DNA from: Pseudoalteromonas denitrificans DSM 6059
GTDB lineage: Bacteria; Pseudomonadota; Gammaproteobacteria; Enterobacterales; Alteromonadaceae
Reading direction: 5' to 3'
Assembly: GCF_900112265.1 (NCBI RefSeq)
Contig: NZ_FOLO01000019.1
Coordinates: 27,233 to 91,232, forward strand
Length of the DNA: 64,000 bases
Shown: positions 56,488-64,000 of the stretch, in pieces
Position numbering within the stretch: the stretch's first letter is position 1
Layout: each line of letters starts with the position of its first letter
Translations under genes and position numbers: made by a program
The notes under the pieces: generated by a model
Told to the model about the DNA's origin: nothing
Seen by the model: the letters and a program-made list of their open reading frames with translations, nothing else
The model's database searches: none

Positions 56488-56532
56488 CCTCAAGTAATAT
56501 GAAAACTAGCTTATTTTTAAAGGATAAAAGTT

Positions 56533-58137
56533 TTGCGGATCACCCGACTATATAAAATTGTTCAAACGCTCTTACATTTTGGTTTAGATGAACTGATCCC
56601 TAAACATGTCCGACCTTGGTTTTTTACACCAATGCGACTCTGTTTTTTCTGGTTACGAAATAAGCATAGAAATACACCTCAAGGTCAGCGTTTAAGATTA
56701 GCTTTACAGCAATTAGGACCTGTTTGGATCAAATTTGGCCAAATGTTATCAACTAGGCGAGACTTACTACCAGATGATATCGCAAAAGAACTTGCTTTAT
56801 TACAAGATCAAGTAAAGCCTTTTTCAGGAGAAAAAGCTCAAAAGCTCATTGAAAATGCACTATCTATTAAAAGTATATCCGACTTATTTGACGATTTTGA
56901 TGTTCAACCTTTAGCATCGGCATCAATTGCACAGGTCCATACAGCAAGATTAAAGCAAGATGACCATAAAACCCATGATGTTGTAATTAAAGTTATCCGT
57001 CCAGATATAGAAAAAGTGATTCATTCCGACCTTAAGTTAATGCAAGATTTAGCATTACTGATCAGCAAGTTTTTACCTGATGGCAAGCGTTTAAAACCAG
57101 TAGAAGTTATTAAAGGTTATAAAAAAACGATTTTAGACGAACTAGATTTACTACGTGAAGGCGCAAATGCAATGCAACTTAAGCGTAATTTTGAAGGCTC
57201 TGAATCACTATATGTACCCTACGTATATAGTGATTTCAGCAGAAAAAACATCTTAGTAATGGAGCGTATTTATGGTATTCCCGTTTCAGATATTGCAGCG
57301 CTAGAAGCACAAAATACCAATATGTCTTTACTTGCTGAACGTGGTGTTGAGGTTTTTTTTACTCAAGTGTTTCGTGATAGCTTTTTTCATGCCGATATGC
57401 ACCCAGGTAACGTTTTTGTTTCAAGAGAAACACCCAACAATCCTAAATATATCGGAATAGATTGCGGTATTGTTGGCACTTTAAATAAAGAAGACAAACG
57501 TTATTTAGCTGAAAATTTTATTGCCTTTTTTAATCGCGATTATCAAAAAGTAGCACAGTTACATGTTGATTCTGGCTGGGTACCTGCAGATACAAGCATT
57601 GAAGACTTTGAGTTTGCCATTCGCACCGTGCTAGAGCCTATTTTTCAAAAACCTCTAGCTGAAATTTCATTTGGACAGGTATTAGTGAATCTTTTTAATA
57701 CAGCTCGACGGTTTAATATGGAAGTACAACCGCAACTGGTATTGCTACAAAAAACGTTACTTTATATTGAAGGTCTAGGACGTCAGCTATACCCTCAGCT
57801 CGATTTATGGAAAACAGCAAAACCTTTCTTAGAAGATTGGGTTAAAGAACAAATGGGCCCTATGTCAGTTTTAAAGCAAATTAAAACTAATTTTCCTTTT
57901 TGGGCAGAGAAACTTCCTGAGCTACCTGATTTAATCTATTTAAGTTTAAAACAACAAAACAAACAGCAAATCAAAGAAAAAAAAGCGCCAGATCAAAAAC
58001 CCACACTATTAGCAATGGTATCTTGTACTGGGTTTATAATTACTACCTTGTTATTTATTTCAAACAAAGAAATTGAAGCAATAACAATAGGCACAATTGC
58101 CTGCTTTAGTTTTATTGCCGCTTGGCGTAAACTTTAG
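56533..58137 (+). CDS. ubiB: UbiB, kinase-like ubiquinone biosynthesis protein
   Basis: 534 residues of the UbiB/ADCK/ABC1 atypical kinase-like family. It has KxGQ in [13 protein letters not shown], the Ala-rich loop in [22 protein letters not shown] and the DCG metal site. Two hydrophobic segments at the C-terminus (about 495-530) anchor it in the inner membrane. Its ATPase activity is thought to help extract intermediates. It starts at TTG 56533 behind AAAGGAT; no ATG gives a full N-terminus. Confidence 0.96.
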   Translation: MRITRLYKIVQTLLHFGLDELIPKHVRPWFFTPMRLCFFWLRNKHRNTPQGQRLRLALQQLGPVWIKFGQMLSTRRDLLPDDIAKELALLQDQVKPFSGEKAQKLIENALSIKSISDLFDDFDVQPLASASIAQVHTARLKQDDHKTHDVVIKVIRPDIEKVIHSDLKLMQDLALLISKFLPDGKRLKPVEVIKGYKKTILDELDLLREGANAMQLKRNFEGSESLYVPYVYSDFSRKNILVMERIYGIPVSDIAALEAQNTNMSLLAERGVEVFFTQVFRDSFFHADMHPGNVFVSRETPNNPKYIGIDCGIVGTLNKEDKRYLAENFIAFFNRDYQKVAQLHVDSGWVPADTSIEDFEFAIRTVLEPIFQKPLAEISFGQVLVNLFNTARRFNMEVQPQLVLLQKTLLYIEGLGRQLYPQLDLWKTAKPFLEDWVKEQMGPMSVLKQIKTNFPFWAEKLPELPDLIYLSLKQQNKQQIKEKKAPDQKPTLLAMVSCTGFIITTLLFISNKEIEAITIGTIACFSFIAAWRKL

Positions 58138-58200
58138 TTAATTAATGGTAAGCTTGCGTCGTAAGATCATTACAGATTAAATATTTAAGAGGATTATATT

Positions 58201-58443
58201 ATGGGTTTCGGTGGAATAGGTATTTGGCAACTATTAATAGTGCTTGCCATTATAGTGCTTTTATTTGGCACAAAAAAATTAAAAAATATTGGTGGTGACT
58301 TAGGAGGAGCAATCAAGGGCTTTAAAAAAGCAGTTACCGATGAAGATCAAAATAAAACAGATACAATTACAAACCAAGAAAAACAAACATCAAATGCTCC
58401 TGATGTAACTGAAAAACAAGCTGACTCTAAAGATAAGGCTTAA
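58201..58443 (+). CDS. tatA: Twin-arginine translocase subunit TatA
   Basis: 80 residues. One N-terminal membrane helix ([17 protein letters not shown]), the FGTKKL hinge, an amphipathic helix ([17 protein letters not shown]) and a charged tail. It forms the pore that lets folded proteins such as MsrP pass the inner membrane. The tail is typical in length. Confidence 0.97.
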   Translation: MGFGGIGIWQLLIVLAIIVLLFGTKKLKNIGGDLGGAIKGFKKAVTDEDQNKTDTITNQEKQTSNAPDVTEKQADSKDKA

Positions 58444-58445
58444 TT

Positions 58446-58763
58446 ATGGGCGCTTGGGAACTTGTTATAGTTTTTATTGTGGGCTTGATTGTTTTAGGCC
58501 CTGAGCGCTTACCCGTTGCAATTCGCACTGTGAGTCGCTGGATTAAAACCGCAAAACAATTTGGTCAATCAGTACAATCAGAAATCAATGAAGAATTACG
58601 TATTCATGAGCTTCACAATAACCTTAAACAAGCCGAAGAAAAGGGCATGAAAAATTTATCTCCTGAAATAAAAAACTCTTTAGATGAGTTAAATAACGCA
58701 GCTCAATCAGTCACTCGTAGCTATAAAGAAACGGATACAAAAGAATCTAAAAATGACAAATGA
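58446..58763 (+). CDS. tatB: Twin-arginine translocase subunit TatB
   Basis: 105 residues, with one membrane helix (WELVIVFIVGLIVLGPERLP) and a longer amphipathic helix. The GPERLP hinge tells it from TatA. It works with TatC in binding Tat signal peptides. Two bases after tatA, and overlaps tatC by 11 bases. Confidence 0.96.
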   Translation: MGAWELVIVFIVGLIVLGPERLPVAIRTVSRWIKTAKQFGQSVQSEINEELRIHELHNNLKQAEEKGMKNLSPEIKNSLDELNNAAQSVTRSYKETDTKESKNDK

Positions 58764-59511
58764 GAACAGCGAATCACAAAGCCCCCCTGGTTTTATCGGA
58801 CACTTAGTTGAGCTAAGAAATAGACTTGTTCATGCAATTTTATCAATTTTAATCATTTTTATTGCCTTGGTTTACTTTGCCAATGATATCTACGGATTTG
58901 TAGCTGCACCACTTATATCAAGCTTACCAGAAGGTACAAGCATGATAGCAACAGATGTAACCTCACCTTTCTTTGCACCTTTCAAACTTACCTTATTTGT
59001 CTCATTATTTTTAGCATTTCCATTCATATTGCACCAAATTTGGGGATTTATTGCTCCCGGGTTATATAAAAATGAAAAGAGAATGTTGATCCCGGTATTG
59101 ATTTCAAGCATCCTTTTATTTTATTCTGGCATTGCTTTTTGCTATTTTATTGTGCTTCCTATTATTCTTGGGTTTTTTACTGGTGTCGGACCAGACATGA
59201 TGACTTTAAGTCCGGATATTAGTAGCTACTTAGGTTTTGTTCTAAAGCTATTTTTTGCTTTTGGCATTACGTTCGAAATTCCAGTTGCAATTATGTTACT
59301 GTGTTGGAGTGGCGCAACAGATACACAAAGTTTAAAAGAAAAACGTCCGTATATTGTAGTTGGTGCCTTTGTTGTGGCTATGTTTTTAACACCGCCAGAC
59401 ATATTATCCCAAACTTTATTGGCTATCCCTATGTTGGCACTATTTGAACTGGGACTGATCTTAGCTTCATTTAGCAATAAAAAACAAGAACCTACAGAAC
59501 AAGAGAATTAA
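58753..59511 (+). CDS. tatC: Twin-arginine translocase subunit TatC
   Basis: 252 residues with six membrane helices. Conserved patterns are GHLVELRNRL at the N-terminus and FPFILHQIWGFIAPGLYKNE, the loop that recognises twin-arginine signals. ATG 58753 lies inside tatB, so translation is probably coupled. Confidence 0.97.
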   Translation: MTNENSESQSPPGFIGHLVELRNRLVHAILSILIIFIALVYFANDIYGFVAAPLISSLPEGTSMIATDVTSPFFAPFKLTLFVSLFLAFPFILHQIWGFIAPGLYKNEKRMLIPVLISSILLFYSGIAFCYFIVLPIILGFFTGVGPDMMTLSPDISSYLGFVLKLFFAFGITFEIPVAIMLLCWSGATDTQSLKEKRPYIVVGAFVVAMFLTPPDILSQTLLAIPMLALFELGLILASFSNKKQEPTEQEN

Positions 59512-59985
59512 ATGAAAAAACTAACACTATCTTTATTTGTATTAATATCAACATCAAGTTTTGCTCAAGAGGTTAACACTCAAGCATTAGCGGCCTGTAG
59601 CTTAGTCGAAAATGATTTTAAAAGACTGCTTTGTTATGACCAAACCATTGCAGGTAAAAGCATTGATATGACTTCAATGACAACTAAAACACCGGTAAAT
59701 GGCTCAAAGTCTCAGAATAAAGATCAAGCGTTTGGATTAGAGCATAAAGACATTGCAAAAGATGCCGCACAAGAACAAACGGCCCGTGTAACAAGTGTGA
59801 AAAAAGCACCTCGTGGTGAATTAATTCTTACATTAGAAAACGGACAGAAATGGCGTCAAATAGGAACAGAGCGTTTAAAAGTAAAAGTAAATAATGACGT
59901 TATAATTAGCCGTGGTGTGCTTAATTCATTTCAGCTGGGAGTTGTTGACTCAAATAAAAAAATCCGAGTAAAACGCGTAAACTAA
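59512..59985 (+). CDS. Uncharacterised periplasmic protein downstream of tatC
   Basis: 157 residues with a signal peptide (cut after SSFAQ, about 19). An early Cys pair lies in ACSLVENDFKRLLCYDQ, a low-complexity linker follows (about 55-95), then a small beta domain (TARVTSVKKAPRGELILTLENGQKWRQIG ... VIISRGVLNSFQLG). I do not recognise a named family. It starts on the base after the tatC stop, so it is in the tat operon. It has no twin-arginine motif itself. Confidence 0.75.
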   Translation: MKKLTLSLFVLISTSSFAQEVNTQALAACSLVENDFKRLLCYDQTIAGKSIDMTSMTTKTPVNGSKSQNKDQAFGLEHKDIAKDAAQEQTARVTSVKKAPRGELILTLENGQKWRQIGTERLKVKVNNDVIISRGVLNSFQLGVVDSNKKIRVKRVN

Positions 59986-60011
59986 CAAAATAAACTGCGT
60001 TAAGGATCCAA

Positions 60012-62914
<2,903 letters not shown>

Positions 62915-62931
62915 TAAAAGTACAAACTTAG

Positions 62932-62966
62932 AACAATATGGTGCGCTTTATTTGCATCATATTGTT
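62932..62966. terminator. Hairpin terminator after hemB
   Basis: A 13-bp stem with one wobble (62932-62944, 62954-62966) and a 9-base loop. It touches the 3' end of the small leftward gene and may serve both directions. Confidence 0.7.
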
Positions 62967-63177
62967 ATAAGAATATAATCACTCCGTAGCATATAACACT
63001 CAATACAGTACACACGCCTGCTTTAATTATATAACTAATTTCCATTTTATTTTTAAACCAAAAATCATAAAAAAAACGTACGAAATATGTTGCACTCATA
63101 CCAAAAAGCGCAAATAACAAAATATAGATAAAATTAAAAATCACACCACACCATTCAAATACAGATAATGAAAACAT
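62965..63177 (-). CDS. Possible small two-helix membrane protein
   Basis: 70 residues with two hydrophobic helices (about 10-35 and 48-70) separated by a charged turn (FKNKMEIS). No family is recognised and no ribosome site is evident, so the evidence is only the membrane-protein composition and the fit to the gap between hemB and the lipoprotein gene. Confidence 0.4.
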   Translation of the reverse strand: MFSLSVFEWCGVIFNFIYILLFALFGMSATYFVRFFYDFWFKNKMEISYIIKAGVCTVLSVICYGVIIFL

Positions 63178-63232
63178 ATAACAACTTTTAATATGATACA
63201 GTTAATTATATTTATCAAACAGGCCTTTTAAC

Positions 63233-63691
63233 ATGAATTTAAAATATCTTAGTTTAGCAGTTCCATTCTTTTTCATATTAACCGGATGTCAAAGTGAACA
63301 GCCGATAACAACAGCAAAAAATGAAGTTAAAACGATTAAAGTAAGTAAAGCTAGTGATATAAAAATAAAACCATCATTAACAAATCTAGATGGTAAAAAA
63401 ACTGAGTTTAATGCTTTAATTAAAAATAAAGAATGTGATTCAACAAATCAATGTCAGATACTTCCTGTTGGTAGTCGAGCCTGCGGTGGACCTAGTCAAT
63501 ATGTCGTTTATTCAAATAAGCATGTAGACTCAAAAAAAGCACAAGCATTAGCATTACAGATAACTAATGCAGAGAAAGTATTTAACGAAAAAAATAAAAT
63601 GATGAGTATTTGTCAGCATTTAACAAAACCAGCAGCACAATGTGCCAATAATATATGTACCAAAAGTAAACAGTCTGCTGAAGTCTATTAA
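63233..63691 (+). CDS. Uncharacterised lipoprotein with a Cys-rich domain
   Basis: 152 residues with lipobox ILTGC (Cys19). A Lys-rich linker leads into a domain with six Cys after the lipid site: CDSTNQC, RACGGPSQY, ICQHL, QCANNIC. The pattern C-D-x4-C-Q-x-L-x-V-G-x-R-x-CGGP recurs in small secreted proteins of unknown role, as I recall, probably held by disulfides. The length is short and the start codon is preceded by AGG. Function unknown. Confidence 0.75.
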   Translation: MNLKYLSLAVPFFFILTGCQSEQPITTAKNEVKTIKVSKASDIKIKPSLTNLDGKKTEFNALIKNKECDSTNQCQILPVGSRACGGPSQYVVYSNKHVDSKKAQALALQITNAEKVFNEKNKMMSICQHLTKPAAQCANNICTKSKQSAEVY

Positions 63692-63740
63692 ATAAGCGTG
63701 TAATTGAAGGTAAATTTTAACCTTAAAATTCAAATATTAA

Positions 63741-63819
63741 GCGACCTTTTTCAATCAGTATCGCTTAAGCGATACTGATATTATTTGATAGTGTTAGCAA
63801 CAACACCAGAAACCCGTTA
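63741..63819. repeat. 79-bp repeat, copy 1 (truncated)
   Basis: 75 of 79 bases match the copy at 63922-64000. It includes a palindrome ATCGCTTAAGCGAT and begins inside what is, in copy 2, a terminator hairpin, so only half that hairpin is kept. On the minus strand a 22-codon open frame (ATG 63833 to stop 63765) reads through it: a short hydrophobic peptide containing NGFLVLLLTLSNNISIA. Whether it is translated is unknown. Confidence 0.85.
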
Positions 63820-63906
63820 GGTGTTAGCGCCATCTTTTATCAATTACATTATCACGGCTAAGTTTTTTATACTTAAAGCGCATTTAACATTAAATTTCAG
63901 ACAATA

Positions 63907-63932
63907 AAAAAGGCCGCATTTGCGACCTTTTT
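63907..63932 (-). terminator. Terminator for a gene entering from the right edge
   Basis: Arms AAAAAGGTCGCA/TGCGGCCTTTTT on the minus strand, 12 pairs with one wobble, 2-base loop and T-run. It implies a leftward transcript whose gene is mostly beyond the window. Confidence 0.75.
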
Positions 63933-64000
63933 CAATCAATATCGCTTAAGCGATACTGATATTATTTGATGATGTTAGCAACAACACCAGAAACCCATTA
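63922..64000. repeat. 79-bp repeat, copy 2 (runs to the window edge)
   Basis: Same sequence as 63741-63819 with four substitutions. It overlaps the terminator and probably the 3' end of a leftward gene. The only minus-strand frame open across it ends at stop 63946-63948 (NGFLVLLLTSSNNISIA). The frame ending GVVANIIK is closed by a TAA at the edge. Confidence 0.85.

Noticed and set aside
63945..64000. Minus-strand peptide ending V-S-G-V-V-A-N-I-I-K, reminiscent of an EF-Tu C-terminus
   Set aside because: A TAA codon lies in the same frame 12 codons upstream in both repeat copies, so this frame is closed.

Overview
The window is 64 kb of AT-rich bacterial chromosome. Gene content and order point to a marine gammaproteobacterium of the order Alteromonadales, possibly Colwelliaceae-like. 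The reasons are the ubiE-ubiJ-ubiB-tatABC block, a stand-alone second elongation factor G, msrPQ, folM-folE-folX, a GlyGly-CTERM subtilase and several diguanylate cyclases. The taxon is an inference from family resemblance; there is no rRNA gene to confirm it. Coding density is high and most genes are ordinary chromosomal ones. I see no prophage, insertion sequence, integron or CRISPR array.

Layout. 0.2-8.7 kb: penicillin acylase, a YceH-NadE fusion, a diguanylate cyclase, a TauE-type exporter, the pterin operon folM-folE-folX and a YqaA membrane protein. 8.7-19.3 kb: a thioredoxin-fold lipoprotein, two spondin-domain exported proteins followed by a two-component system, an oligopeptidase B-like lipoprotein and a large subtilase. 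19.7-27.5 kb: cytochrome c' and cytochrome b561 (convergent), glutathione peroxidase with an OhrR-type regulator, a YggN-like protein, and a second two-component system beside msrPQ. 27.6-37 kb: two tRNA-Ser genes, fusA2 and a decayed copy of its 3' end, a Fur-controlled divergent region with fumC, an M28 peptidase and a BlaI/M56 pair. 37-48.5 kb: an M16 peptidase, a KamA-family radical SAM enzyme, a symporter fused to a solute-binding domain, and deoC-deoA-deoD. 48.7-54.9 kb: a DUF808 membrane protein with a hexanucleotide repeat, two related small proteins, a potassium channel, a c-di-GMP-I riboswitch with no gene behind it, a DUF885 peptidase and a degenerate GGDEF protein. 55-63.7 kb: ubiE-ubiJ-ubiB-tatA-tatB-tatC, a small periplasmic protein, a 7TM diguanylate cyclase, hemB and a lipoprotein. 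The right edge holds two copies of a 79-bp repeat.

Themes. Redox and envelope repair recurs (msrPQ, gpx-ohrR, cytochromes, Tat export, which MsrP needs). c-di-GMP signalling is represented by two diguanylate cyclases with intact GGEEF, one degenerate GGDEF protein and the orphan riboswitch RNA. Exported or membrane-bound proteases are numerous (S45, S8, S9, M16, M28, DUF885, M56), which fits a life on proteinaceous particles.

The strongest lead is the orphan c-di-GMP riboswitch at about 51,688-51,865. It has its own plausible promoter, a full aptamer and a terminator. It then runs into the antisense end of a convergent gene, so it looks like a stand-alone c-di-GMP-binding RNA. Next come the YceH-NadE fusion, the symporter/solute-binding fusion, the hairpin that masks the Shine-Dalgarno of a small gene, and the duplicated EF-G gene tail.
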